Assembly: GCF_022878925.1 (NCBI RefSeq)
Contig: NZ_CP084629.1
Coordinates: forward strand, 248,001 to 312,000
Direction: 5' to 3'
Source of the DNA: Caballeronia sp. TF1N1
GTDB taxonomy: Bacteria; Pseudomonadota; Gammaproteobacteria; Burkholderiales; Burkholderiaceae
Length of the DNA stretch: 64,000 nt
Shown: positions 24,498 to 33,758 of the stretch, piece after piece
Position numbering within the stretch: position 1 is the first letter of the stretch
Layout: every line of letters begins with the position of its first letter
Translations under genes and position numbers: made by a program
Notes under the pieces: generated by a model
Seen by the model: only the letters and a program-made list of their open reading frames with translations
Databases searched by the model: none
What the model was told of the DNA's origin: nothing

Positions 24498-25883
24498 CTA
24501 GCCGCCGAAGAGCTTCGTGATGGCCGGCACGCTCAGGACCGCCGTGTAGTAGCCCATGAACTGCACGCCGGTGTTGAAGCCGAATAAGCGCGACAATAGT
24601 CCGCCGATCAGCCCCACGGTCAGGATCACGAGCAGCCCGAGCAGTTGCCCTTCCCACACGCTGATCACCACGATCAAGCCGACGAAGGTCGCGATGATCG
24701 CCTCGTGACTCAGCTTGCGTGCGACGAACGACGCCGCGCGATGCGCGTAGTTCATCGACAGCGGATAGGCCACGAGCGCCGCCAGCACCACCGCAAGCAA
24801 GCCGAAGCCGAGAAACTGCCAGGTCGTCATCATCGTGTGAAGATTGTTGATGTGACCCGTCGCGGTATCCACGGTAAAGCGCGGCGGCGCGTTGAAGAGC
24901 GGCGCGGCCGGTCCCGCCGCCACCGGACTCAGCGGCAGACCGAAAGCAATGAGCGGAATCAGCGCCTCGGCGATATACGTGGCCTCGGTCACACCGTTAC
25001 GCGCCGAAATCACGGTCGTGAGCCGGTGATACGCATGCTTCACGCGCGAGCCGACGAGTTCGCCGAGCACGACCGTCATCGCGACCGGGCTGAACACGAA
25101 GGTCGCGCTGGAGATGGCGGCGGTCGCGACGACCCAGCCGCGTTGCTGGCCATCGAGCACCTTCAGCGGATTCGGGAAGTAACCGCTCCAGCCCTTTACA
25201 TCGGGCGCGAGCGAAAACGTGCGCGGACGATCGCGCCGCATATGCGTGCGGCCCACGGGCGAGAGTATCGAAAAGAGATCGGCGATAAGCGGCCCGATGG
25301 CGATGCCGAGAAAGTAGCTAACCGAGAGCTTGACGCCGTATTTGCCCGTGAGCGCCTGCAAGCCGATGATCAAAAGCACGAACGGCACGAGCAGCAGCAC
25401 CGAAGCCCAGCGTCCCGACGAAAAGTATGCAATGGCAATGGCCGCCGCCAGAAACACCCACGGCGCGGCCTTCGTGATGACCGGCCCGAACGGTGCGAGC
25501 AGCACGGCGAACAGCACCGCGAGCGGGACCGCGACGAATGCCGCGATGATCGCGCCCGAGATCATCTTGCGCAGCGCAATGTGCGGCACGCCGAGATTGC
25601 GCAGCATCGTCGCTTGTTGCAGAAGCGGCGTGGCGAGCGTGTCGCCGGGAATGCCGAGCAGCGCGGTGGGTATCGCGTGTGTCATGTGCTTGGAGACCGC
25701 GCCCGCCATGAAGAACGAGAACACGCCGACGGGCGGCACACCCAGCAACACGACGAGCAGCGTAAGCGGCGCGAGCGTGGTGGTTTCGTCCGTGCCCGAG
25801 ATGAGGCCGATGCCCGCAAAGACGACCGCGCCGATGAGACCCATCGACAGCGCGACGAGCAGTTGTTGAACGAGCGGTTCCAT
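24498..25883 (-). CDS. TctA-family transporter permease, mevalonate locus
   Basis: A 461-residue membrane protein with about 11-12 helices, related to the large permease (TctA) of tripartite tricarboxylate transporters: note IPTALLGIPGDTLATPLLQQ (about 72-91) and IALRKMISGAIIAAFVAVP. The usual TctA glycine-rich PG loop at the N-terminus is replaced by LISGTDETTTLAPLTLL. Its start overlaps the preceding small gene by one base (TGATG). It is the fourth gene of the mevalonate-catabolic operon and the best candidate for mevalonate uptake. No TctC-type periplasmic binding protein is encoded nearby, which would make it a carrier that works without a binding protein. Confidence 0.75.
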   Translation of the reverse strand: MEPLVQQLLVALSMGLIGAVVFAGIGLISGTDETTTLAPLTLLVVLLGVPPVGVFSFFMAGAVSKHMTHAIPTALLGIPGDTLATPLLQQATMLRNLGVPHIALRKMISGAIIAAFVAVPLAVLFAVLLAPFGPVITKAAPWVFLAAAIAIAYFSSGRWASVLLLVPFVLLIIGLQALTGKYGVKLSVSYFLGIAIGPLIADLFSILSPVGRTHMRRDRPRTFSLAPDVKGWSGYFPNPLKVLDGQQRGWVVATAAISSATFVFSPVAMTVVLGELVGSRVKHAYHRLTTVISARNGVTEATYIAEALIPLIAFGLPLSPVAAGPAAPLFNAPPRFTVDTATGHINNLHTMMTTWQFLGFGLLAVVLAALVAYPLSMNYAHRAASFVARKLSHEAIIATFVGLIVVISVWEGQLLGLLVILTVGLIGGLLSRLFGFNTGVQFMGYYTAVLSVPAITKLFGG

Positions 25884-26365
25884 CAGCGCGCTCCTTCGCG
25901 CACATCGGCGCGCTTTTCGTAATCGGCAAAGAGCTCGTAGAGGCCGAGTTCCTTCATTTCCGCCGCCACCGCGGGCGGCAGATCCGCGACGCGTCCGAGC
26001 CCACCCGCTTCGCTCGCAAGTTGCGCGAGCACTTCCTCGCGGCCCGCCGCGCCATGCGCTTCCTCGATCACTTCGCGCTTCGGGCGGAACAGCTTCGCGC
26101 AGACCGCGCCCGCAATCAGGCATCCCGCGAGACCGACGAGCATCGCGTAGGCGCGCGCCATCGCCGGGTCGGGTACATAGGCCGCGAGCACGCGATTGGC
26201 CGCCGCGAACGCGCCATAGCTGATCGCGATGCCGAGCACGACCGACCAAGCGAGATGCCGCGTATCGACGGTATCGCCCCAGATTTCGACGAGCTTGTAG
26301 TCGGCCTCGGCCGCGTTCGTCGTTGCCCGATGACCGCGCTGAGGCGCGGCGAGTTGTTGTTCCAT
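25883..26365 (-). CDS. Small two-helix membrane protein partnering TctA-like permease
   Basis: A 160-residue protein with two hydrophobic helices (about 39-60 and 72-92) and a charged cytoplasmic tail of about 65 residues rich in Glu and Ala (HGAAGREEVLAQLASEAGG). It occupies the place of TctB, but TctB has four helices and no such tail, so this is a different small subunit or a very divergent one. It lies 43 bases after the HMG-CoA lyase gene and overlaps the TctA-like gene. GGAGG precedes its ATG. Conservation with the permease would support a two-protein carrier. Confidence 0.68.
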   Translation of the reverse strand: MEQQLAAPQRGHRATTNAAEADYKLVEIWGDTVDTRHLAWSVVLGIAISYGAFAAANRVLAAYVPDPAMARAYAMLVGLAGCLIAGAVCAKLFRPKREVIEEAHGAAGREEVLAQLASEAGGLGRVADLPPAVAAEMKELGLYELFADYEKRADVREGAR

Positions 26366-26408
26366 GTCTCCTCCTTATACGGAGTTCGTATCGTATTGAT
26401 GTCGTGCG

Positions 26409-27342
26409 TCAAACCTTGCGCGCAGCGCTTTCCCGCTGGCGTTTGCCCTCCAGTGCACGCGCCACGCGCGACGATGTTCCGCGTCCGAGCGCTGCCGAAA
26501 TGAACGCGCCCGCATCCGCAAGTTTGTCGAGGTCGATGCCCGTCGTCATGCCCATGCCTTCGCACAGGTAGACGATGTCCTCGGTCGCGACATTGCCCGT
26601 CGCGCCCGGCGAATAAGGGCATCCGCCAATACCGGATACCGAGCTGTCGAAGGTCGTCACGCCGCGTTGCAGCGCGGCCAGCACGTTGGCGGCACCCATG
26701 CCCCACGTGTCGTGGAAGTGGCCGGCGAGCGCATGCAGCGGAACCTGCGCGGCGCACGCGTCGAGCATGGCTTGCGTCTTGAGCGGCGTGCCCGCACCGA
26801 TGGTGTCGCCCAGGCTGATCTCGTAGCAGCCGAGATCGTAAAGCCGTTTGGCGACGCGCGCGACCGCCTCCGGCGCGATCTCGCCTTCGAACGGGCAGCC
26901 GAGCACGCACGACACGTAGCCGCGCACGCGCACGCCCGCCTCGCGCGCGGCGCCGATCACCGGCTCGAAGCGCGCGATGCTTTCGTCGATCGAGCAGTTG
27001 ATGTTCTTCTGCGAGAACGACTCGGACGCCGCCGCGAACACCGCGACTTCATCCGCGTGTGCGGCGAGCGCGGCTTCGAGTCCCTTGAGATTCGGCACGA
27101 GCGCGGCGAGCGTCGTACCCGTGCGGCGCGCGGACGGCAACACGCGCTCGAGCACTTGCGCGCCATCGGCCATTTGCGGCACCCATTTCGGCGAGACGAA
27201 CGACGCGGCTTCGACATAGCGCACGCCAGCATCGATCAGACGCTCGATCAGTTCGGCCTTCACCGTTGCCGAGACGGGCGACGGCTCGTTTTGCAAGCCA
27301 TCGCGCGGACCGACTTCGACAATCCGCACGCGCTTCGGAAGC

Positions 27343-27350
<8 letters not shown>
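26409..27350 (-). CDS. mvaB: Hydroxymethylglutaryl-CoA lyase
   Basis: A 313-residue HMG-CoA lyase that cleaves (S)-HMG-CoA to acetoacetate and acetyl-CoA. N-terminal [11 protein letters not shown], the metal-binding HFHDTWGMG near 225-233 and the catalytic-loop cysteine in [14 protein letters not shown] near 254-267 are intact. Length matches the family (about 300). It overlaps the HMG-CoA reductase gene by eight bases, which fits the mvaAB order first described in Pseudomonas mevalonii. The same enzyme also serves leucine degradation, but no other leucine-degradation gene is present, so a role in mevalonate catabolism is favoured. Confidence 0.93.
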
Positions 27351-28626
<1,276 letters not shown>

Positions 28627-28703
28627 GTGTCTTCCTCTTATCTCTTTCGATGGATGTCCGATCCGTCGCCCGCGAAGCTTGCGGGCGTGCGGCGGTTGGG
28701 CGA

Positions 28704-28731
28704 ATAATAGGCTTGCTGTACCCAATGGAAA
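28704..28731 (-). promoter_or_regulatory. Promoter of mevalonate operon
   Basis: On the minus strand TTTCCA (28726-28731), 16 bases, then TATTAT (28704-28709), 78 bases before the mvaA start. A CTGTACCCA copy sits in the spacer and an inverted GGTACAATT copy directly upstream of the -35, so the divergent MocR protein probably controls it. Confidence 0.55.
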
Positions 28732-28768
28732 GGTACAATTCGAGAAGACAGCGCGCGTACTGTACCCA
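28716..28768. promoter_or_regulatory. MocR operator repeats
   Basis: Two identical direct repeats CTGTACCCA (28716-28724 and 28760-28768) flank an inverted copy, GGTACAATT (28732-28740). Direct plus inverted half-sites of this kind are typical of dimeric MocR regulators. The distal repeat abuts an early ATG, which supports translation starting downstream at 28804. Confidence 0.6.
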
Positions 28769-28803
28769 TGACAGACGCGAACATGCGACGAGAGGAAGAT
28801 GCT

Positions 28804-30198
28804 ATGCGCCATGAGAAGCCCAGCCTGTCAGGAACACTGGCGGACAATCTGGCCAGACAGATCGAGGACGGGCTCCTGCGCGCCGGCGACAAACTGCCTT
28901 CCATCAGGGAATACGCTGAGGCGAACGGTTGCTCGAAGAACACCGTCATCAGCGCGTTCGACGCGTTGACCGCGCGCGGTCTGATCGAACCGAGACGCGG
29001 CGCGGGCTTTTTCGTCGCGAGCGTCGCCGGGCAGCAACCAGCGGATGAAGACGCGCCCACACTCGATCGCGCGATGGATTCCGTCTGGCTCATGCGCGAA
29101 CAGTTGCAGAGCAAGCCCGACTTTCTCAACGTGGGCGAAGGCTTTCCGCCCGTCGCGTGGCTCGAAGAGACGCGGCTCGATCACTTTCATCAGCGCGTGG
29201 TGCGCACGGGCGTCGCGTCGCTCTTTCGGTACGGCAGCCGCTTCGGTTATCTGCCGTTGCGCCAACATTTGCAGCAAAAGCTGGCCGGATACGAGATCGA
29301 GGCCGCGCCGCCGCAGATCGTCCTCACGCATGGCGCGAATCAGGCCATGGACATGGTCGTGCGTTACTTCGTGCGCGCGGGCGACACGGTTCTCGTCGAT
29401 GACCCCGGTTACTACGCGCTCTTCGGCAAGCTCAAGCTCTCGGGCGCGAATATCGTCGGCGTGCCGCGCGGTGTGGACGGGCCCGATATCGTGGCGCTCG
29501 AAGAGCAGCTCAAGACGCATCGTCCGAAGCTCTTCTTCACGCAATCGGTCGGCCATAATCCGACCGCGACCGATATCAGCGCGGCCAAGGCCCATCGCAT
29601 CTTGCGGCTTGCCGAAGCGCACGATCTGATCGTCGTCGAAAACGATGCCCTCGCCGATCTCAAGCCGCGCTCGGCCACGCGCATCTGCGCGCTCGATCAA
29701 TTGCGGCGCACGATCTATGTCGGCAGCTTTTCGAAGTCGGTATCGGCAGCACTGCGGGTCGGCTTTCTGGCGTGCGGCGCGGATCTGGCAAGCGATCTGG
29801 CCGACGTGAAAATGCTCACACACGTCAGCAGCTCGGAATACTGCGAACGCACGCTAGACGCCATCGTCAGCGACGGTCATTTCCTGCGGCATACCAATCG
29901 CCTGCAAGACCGGCTACGGCGCGCGACGGCCAATGGCGTCGAAGTGCTCACGCGTTGCGGCGCGACGCTTTACAAGGTGAGCGATCAGAGTCTGTACCTG
30001 TGGGCCAGGCTGCCCGGTTGCGACGACTCCATCGCCTTCGCACGCGAGATGCTCGACAAGCACGTGATTCTCGCGCCCGGCACCATTTTCTCGGCGCACG
30101 CGAATAGCGTCTCGCCGTGGTTCCGCTTCAACGTCGGCTATCTCGGCGATCCGCGCTTCGAAAAGGCAATGGAACGGTTTGCGGGCCGCGCGAAGTAA
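28804..30198 (+). CDS. MocR-type regulator of the mevalonate operon
   Basis: A 464-residue MocR protein: GntR winged helix ([20 protein letters not shown], about 32-51) and an aminotransferase-like domain with the PLP lysine in [17 protein letters not shown]. The start at 28804 is preferred because GAGAGGAAG stands before it, while ATG 28768 overlaps an operator half-site. Divergent from mvaA with a 177-base interval containing the operator. It probably activates or derepresses the operon in response to mevalonate or a PLP-reactive ligand. Pairing of a MocR protein with degradative HMG-CoA reductase is inferred from position only. Confidence 0.87.
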   Translation: MRHEKPSLSGTLADNLARQIEDGLLRAGDKLPSIREYAEANGCSKNTVISAFDALTARGLIEPRRGAGFFVASVAGQQPADEDAPTLDRAMDSVWLMREQLQSKPDFLNVGEGFPPVAWLEETRLDHFHQRVVRTGVASLFRYGSRFGYLPLRQHLQQKLAGYEIEAAPPQIVLTHGANQAMDMVVRYFVRAGDTVLVDDPGYYALFGKLKLSGANIVGVPRGVDGPDIVALEEQLKTHRPKLFFTQSVGHNPTATDISAAKAHRILRLAEAHDLIVVENDALADLKPRSATRICALDQLRRTIYVGSFSKSVSAALRVGFLACGADLASDLADVKMLTHVSSSEYCERTLDAIVSDGHFLRHTNRLQDRLRRATANGVEVLTRCGATLYKVSDQSLYLWARLPGCDDSIAFAREMLDKHVILAPGTIFSAHANSVSPWFRFNVGYLGDPRFEKAMERFAGRAK

Positions 30199-30518
30199 CG
30201 GCACGTTCCGCGTCGCACGTTACGTGGCATTCGCGTTTGTCCGTGCAGCATTTGGCCATGCCCGCGTCCGTCATCCTTCCCTGGTCCACCAAGCTTATCG
30301 ACCCGTTGCTTGCGCCATAAGCGTCGCGTTGAGCGGATACCGCTTTCTTTCATCCTGTCGAAACCCGCACGGCAAGGCAGCCGATGACTGGAACGGTTAG
30401 TGCTGAGTAGTCAGTACTCGCACCGCTCGTCGGGAAGATCAACAAACCCGAGCGGCGCGATGCTCAAACCGTTGCCCCGGTGTCCGGCTGCTTCCCGGCG
30501 AGCCCTCGTACGCTACCG
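30199..30518. other. Intergenic region with imperfect hairpins
   Basis: A 320-base stretch without a convincing gene. It holds a stem with one bulge, GTGC(T)GAGTA paired with TACTCGCAC (30400-30423), and a second imperfect stem around CCGCTCG/CGAGCGG (30424-30457). Neither has a T-run. I see no clear promoter. Confidence 0.4.
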
Positions 30519-30815
30519 ATGAAGATCATGACTGGACGAAGACCGAAGCTCGTGCTTTCCCCCTCCCGCTATACCGGTCCCGCGCCTGGCGTCAGCGCCG
30601 GCGACTTCGAAATTTATGCGTCTTACCGCGGCTCGCCCACCTCCGGGTTTTTCGGCACGCTCAAAGTCGTCAGAAAGACCGACGGCCGTCTGCTCTTTCC
30701 GTTCGATGGCGCCGAAACCATTGGTCCATATAGCAAGAAGGACGAAGCCGTCAACGCCGCATCGGCGCGCGGCAGCGAAATCGTCCAGGCGGATATCCGC
30801 ATTCCGGAGATGTAA
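30519..30815 (+). CDS. Short conserved-looking hypothetical protein
   Basis: About 98 residues, soluble, no signal peptide. A compact core, YASYRGSPTSGFFGTLKVVR then DGRLLFPFDGAETIGPYSKK, looks like a small beta-rich domain, and similar short proteins (possibly DUF6723) are known to me from Burkholderia relatives; I cannot confirm this. Starts at 30519 or 30528 are both possible, without a strong ribosome site. Function unknown. It lies 131 bases before the DUF2252 gene in the same direction. Confidence 0.62.
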   Translation: MKIMTGRRPKLVLSPSRYTGPAPGVSAGDFEIYASYRGSPTSGFFGTLKVVRKTDGRLLFPFDGAETIGPYSKKDEAVNAASARGSEIVQADIRIPEM

Positions 30816-30946
30816 TCCGCGTCTGCCGCTCAGGCACACGGTGTGCGATTGCATCGCTTCGAAAACGACATGGCGCGCCGGATGATCGGCAGCCAGCGTC
30901 GAATCGCGCTCGATGCGCCCGTTCTGCCCACGACTACTTGCTCCAC

Positions 30947-32158
30947 ATGCTCAAACCTAAAACCAAGGTGCCTGATTCCGAAAGCCGTCAGGACATCCTG
31001 AAGCTCAAGCGCAACGCCAAGATGGCGCGCTCGACGCACGCCTATGTGCGCGGTAACACGATCAAGTTTTACGACTGGCTCGAAGAAGCCGAGATTCGCA
31101 GTTTGCCGCACGGTCCGGCCATCTGGATTTGCGGCGATTGTCATACCGGCAATCTCGGCCCGATCGCGGACGCGAAAGGGAAGATCGAAATCCAGATACG
31201 CGATCTGGACCAGACGGTTATCGGCAATCCCGCGCACGATTTGATCCGGCTTGGCTTGTCGCTCGCGACGGCCGCGCGCGGATCGGCGCTGCCCGGCGTT
31301 ACGACCATCAACATGATCGAAGCGCTATTCGCGGGTTACGCCGAAGCCTTCGACAAGGATAGCGACGCCAATTCCGTGCGCAGGCCCGAAGTCGTGCGCG
31401 TGGTGATGCGCGAAGCGGTACGCCGTTCGTGGAAGCATCTTGCCCGCGAGCGGCTCGACGACGTGCAGCCCACCATTCCATTCGGCAACCGTTTCTGGCC
31501 GATCAGCAAGAAAGAGCGCGCCGAAATCGTATCGCTCTTCGAAAAGGCCAGCGTGACGCAACTCGCGACGAGCCTGCGCGGACGCCCGGATACCGGCGAA
31601 GTCACGGTGCTCGACGCCGCCTACTGGGTCAAAGGTTGTAGCTCGCTCGGACGTCTGCGCTACGCCGTGCTGCTGGATGTCGACGGCGGCGTGATCGAAG
31701 GCGACGACCTGTGCATCATGGACATCAAGGAAGGCGTCAAGGCCGCCGCGCCGCGCTATCCCGGCACGTCGATGCCGCGCGATCACGCCGAACGCGTCGT
31801 GGAAGGCGCGCGCCATCTCTCGCCTCATCTCGGCGAACGCATGCGCGCCGCGAGTCTGCAGGGACGGCCGGTAATCCTGCGCGAATTGTTGCCGCAGGAT
31901 TTGAAGCTGGAGATCGAGCAGATCGGACAAACGGAGGCGATGGAAGTCGCGCGTTATCTCGCGCTCGTCGTCGGTCAGGCGCACGCGCGCCAAATGGACA
32001 AGAACACGCGCCGTAGCTGGCTCTCGGAGCTACGGCGCACGAAGACCAAATCGATCGACGCGCCGTTGTGGCTTTGGAGCAGCATCGTCGAACTCGTGGG
32101 CAGTCACGAAACCGGCTATCTCGAACATTGCCGGCGCTACGCGCTTGCGGCAGCCTGA
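30947..32158 (+). CDS. DUF2252 family protein
   Basis: A 403-residue member of DUF2252, a family with a protein-kinase-like or aminoglycoside-phosphotransferase-like fold. The segment AIWICGDCHTGNLGPI (about 59-74) corresponds to the family GDxHxxN motif, followed by IRDLDQTVIGNPAHDLIRL, which is the DFD-like region. ATG at 30947 is taken as start; a TTG at 30938 is possible. The family's biochemical activity is not established. No enzyme partner lies beside it. Confidence 0.8.
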   Translation: MLKPKTKVPDSESRQDILKLKRNAKMARSTHAYVRGNTIKFYDWLEEAEIRSLPHGPAIWICGDCHTGNLGPIADAKGKIEIQIRDLDQTVIGNPAHDLIRLGLSLATAARGSALPGVTTINMIEALFAGYAEAFDKDSDANSVRRPEVVRVVMREAVRRSWKHLARERLDDVQPTIPFGNRFWPISKKERAEIVSLFEKASVTQLATSLRGRPDTGEVTVLDAAYWVKGCSSLGRLRYAVLLDVDGGVIEGDDLCIMDIKEGVKAAAPRYPGTSMPRDHAERVVEGARHLSPHLGERMRAASLQGRPVILRELLPQDLKLEIEQIGQTEAMEVARYLALVVGQAHARQMDKNTRRSWLSELRRTKTKSIDAPLWLWSSIVELVGSHETGYLEHCRRYALAAA

Positions 32159-32235
32159 GCATGGGTTACGGGCGGGTTCGGAGCCGGGTTTTTGGACCTC
32201 CGGTCCGCCTTTTATTCACGGTGACAAATATATAC

Positions 32236-32264
32236 TTGACTAAAATATGTGGAATTGTGATAAT
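32236..32264 (+). promoter_or_regulatory. Strong sigma-70 promoter of cold-shock gene
   Basis: TTGACT (32236-32241), 17 bases, GATAAT (32259-32264). Transcription should begin near 32271, leaving a 5' leader of about 125 bases, the long untranslated leader typical of cspA-type mRNAs and their temperature-dependent translation. Confidence 0.8.
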
Positions 32265-32270
32265 CCTTTC

Positions 32271-32395
32271 TGAAGTTCAAGAAGTTGATTGCTGCTCATC
32301 AATAGTGCGTTTTCCGCGGTATTCGTTGTCCATTCCCTCCTTGCAGCTTCGCTGTTTCAAAGCAATTTACATCCAAATTTTTTCCAAGGAATATC
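32271..32395 (+). promoter_or_regulatory. Long 5' leader of cold-shock mRNA
   Basis: An AT-rich leader of about 125 bases between the predicted transcription start and the ATG. It ends with AAGGA (32386-32390) six bases before the start. In cspA homologues such leaders refold at low temperature to expose the ribosome site; whether this one does is untested. Confidence 0.55.
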
Positions 32396-32599
32396 ATGGA
32401 TACCGGTACCGTCAAGTGGTTTAACGACACCAAGGGCTTCGGCTTTATCAGCCCGGATAACGGCGGCGACGACCTCTTCGCCCATTTCTCCGAAATCCGT
32501 TCGGAAGGCTTCAAGACCCTGGTCGAAGCACAGAAGGTAAGCTTCGAAACGAAGCGCGGCCCGAAGGGCATGCAAGCTTCGAACATCACGCCGCTGTAA
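32396..32599 (+). CDS. Cold-shock protein (CspA family)
   Basis: A 67-residue single cold-shock domain, the standard length. The RNA-binding motifs RNP1 (KGFGFIS) and RNP2 (DLFAHFS) are intact, as are the start [10 protein letters not shown] and the KGMQASNI end. It binds single-stranded nucleic acid and acts as an RNA chaperone in the cytoplasm. It is a monocistronic unit with its own strong promoter, long leader and terminator. Several paralogues usually exist in such genomes, so the exact family symbol is not assigned. Confidence 0.95.
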   Translation: MDTGTVKWFNDTKGFGFISPDNGGDDLFAHFSEIRSEGFKTLVEAQKVSFETKRGPKGMQASNITPL

Positions 32600-32623
32600 G
32601 CTCCAAGTAGCTTCGTAGCGTGA

Positions 32624-32649
32624 GGACCCGGGAAACCGGGTCCTTTTTT
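32624..32649 (+). terminator. Rho-independent terminator
   Basis: GGACCCGG (32624-32631), loop GAAA, CCGGGTCC (32636-32643), then six Ts. A perfect eight-base stem with a stable tetraloop, 25 bases after the cold-shock gene stop. Confidence 0.93.
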
Positions 32650-32823
32650 ATATCAGTTGGGTTTTAGTTGAGCCTCGCAGTCCAAATCTCGCAGTCCAGA
32701 TTTTCTCCCGCGCAGTTCATCAAACAGGCTAATTCGCCTGACATCCTTCAGTTTTCGTTTTTGCGGCATTAGTCCGCTGACTTTCCGTGTTTATTGCCGG
32801 AAGGCCTCTTCATTAAAATTAAA

Positions 32824-33042
32824 ATGGCACATTCTCAAAACTACCGCGGTTATGCGGTATATCCGTCCGCGCATCGTTTGCGCGATCAAAGCTTCTCGGC
32901 GAATCTCCTCCTCGAGCGTTCCGACGAAGATCCCATCGACACGCAGTATCGTTTTTATTCGCTCGGCTATTTTTCGAAAGAAGCCGACGCCGTGAATTAC
33001 TCACGCATCTGGGCACGCGACTGGATCGACGCGCGCGGCTGA
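32824..33042 (+). CDS. Small hypothetical protein downstream of cold-shock gene
   Basis: A 72-residue soluble protein, MAHSQNYRGYAVYPSAHRLR onward, with several aromatic residues and a charged C-terminus (DWIDARG). It resembles other short Burkholderiaceae proteins that follow the pattern GYxVxPSAHRLxDxxFSA but has no known function. The ATG at 32824 is preferred over the upstream TTG at 32794. No close ribosome site is seen. It lies after the terminator, so it must use another promoter. Confidence 0.55.
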   Translation: MAHSQNYRGYAVYPSAHRLRDQSFSANLLLERSDEDPIDTQYRFYSLGYFSKEADAVNYSRIWARDWIDARG

Positions 33043-33114
33043 TCCAGCCTGCGACATGGATCCACGCAGCATTTCTTATAGCGGGAATTTTTCACGCTAG
33101 CGGCGTGTAAAGAC

Positions 33115-33143
33115 AGTTAGCCGGATGGCATAATCGGCTGACT
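33115..33143. promoter_or_regulatory. Dyad overlapping -10 of DUF2946/TonB locus
   Basis: AGTTAGCCG (33115-33123) and CGGCTGACT (33135-33143) pair at eight of nine positions. The centre contains CATAAT (33128-33133), a good -10 hexamer, 37 bases before the DUF2946 start. A repressor site over the promoter would suit a metal-regulated locus; it does not match a classical Fur box. Confidence 0.45.
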
Positions 33144-33170
33144 TTCATCTGCCTCCCCGCCTGGGCCTCC

Positions 33171-33554
33171 ATGCGCAGCCGCACTCATCAACGAACGGGT
33201 TCTCTGCTGGCATTGCTTGCAATGCTGCTGATCACATTCGCGCCGATGGTCTCGCAGCTGATCGCAGCCAATACGCATGACGGCGTTCCGCTCGCCGAAT
33301 TGTGTTCCGCACATGCGGCATCGAGCGATGCTGCTTCCGGTCATCACTCGCCCGACGCGCTCTCGCAATTCGACGGCAAAGCGTGTGGCTATTGTCACTT
33401 CTTCGCGCATACACCCGTCGTACCGGGCGCAAGCGCGAGCTTCGCGCTCGATGTTCCCGCAGCACGCGGTATCGCGGTCGCACGGACCGAGATCGAGCGT
33501 CCCGCACAGCCGTTCACCACCGCGCAACCGCGCGCGCCTCCCGTTCTGATCTGA
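33171..33554 (+). CDS. DUF2946 membrane/exported protein (first of two)
   Basis: A 127-residue protein of DUF2946. One N-terminal hydrophobic segment (about 10-33) is followed by a His/Ser-rich tract (AHAASSDAASGHHSPDA) and the family motif ACGYCHFFAHTPVVPG, a Cys-x2-Cys pair with a nearby His. These residues suit metal or haem binding in the periplasm. It precedes a TonB receptor by 204 bases, and a paralogue follows the receptor; DUF2946 genes commonly neighbour copper or siderophore receptors. Function otherwise unknown. Confidence 0.78.
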   Translation: MRSRTHQRTGSLLALLAMLLITFAPMVSQLIAANTHDGVPLAELCSAHAASSDAASGHHSPDALSQFDGKACGYCHFFAHTPVVPGASASFALDVPAARGIAVARTEIERPAQPFTTAQPRAPPVLI

Positions 33555-33758
33555 CTTCGTTTTGCCAACGCAATGCCGCATTGCCGTGAGGTGTTGCGCG
33601 GTCTCGCACGTTCGTCTGTTCGTGCGAGTCCCGATCAATCGAACTCGGAGATGAACCATGTTCACCACACTCGAACGTGGCGGCGCTTTGCCGTCCACGC
33701 GTCATACGCACGTCCCCGCCGGGACGTCTTCCGCGTCTTCCGCACGGGAGACGCAATC

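Noticed and set aside
30400..30457. Two imperfect stems as a terminator of the MocR gene
   Set aside because: Bulged stems without a T-run, 200 bases after the stop; not called as terminators.
33090..33112. CACGC/GCGTG stem as a terminator
   Set aside because: The T-run lies before, not after, the stem on the plus strand and is an A-run on the minus strand.
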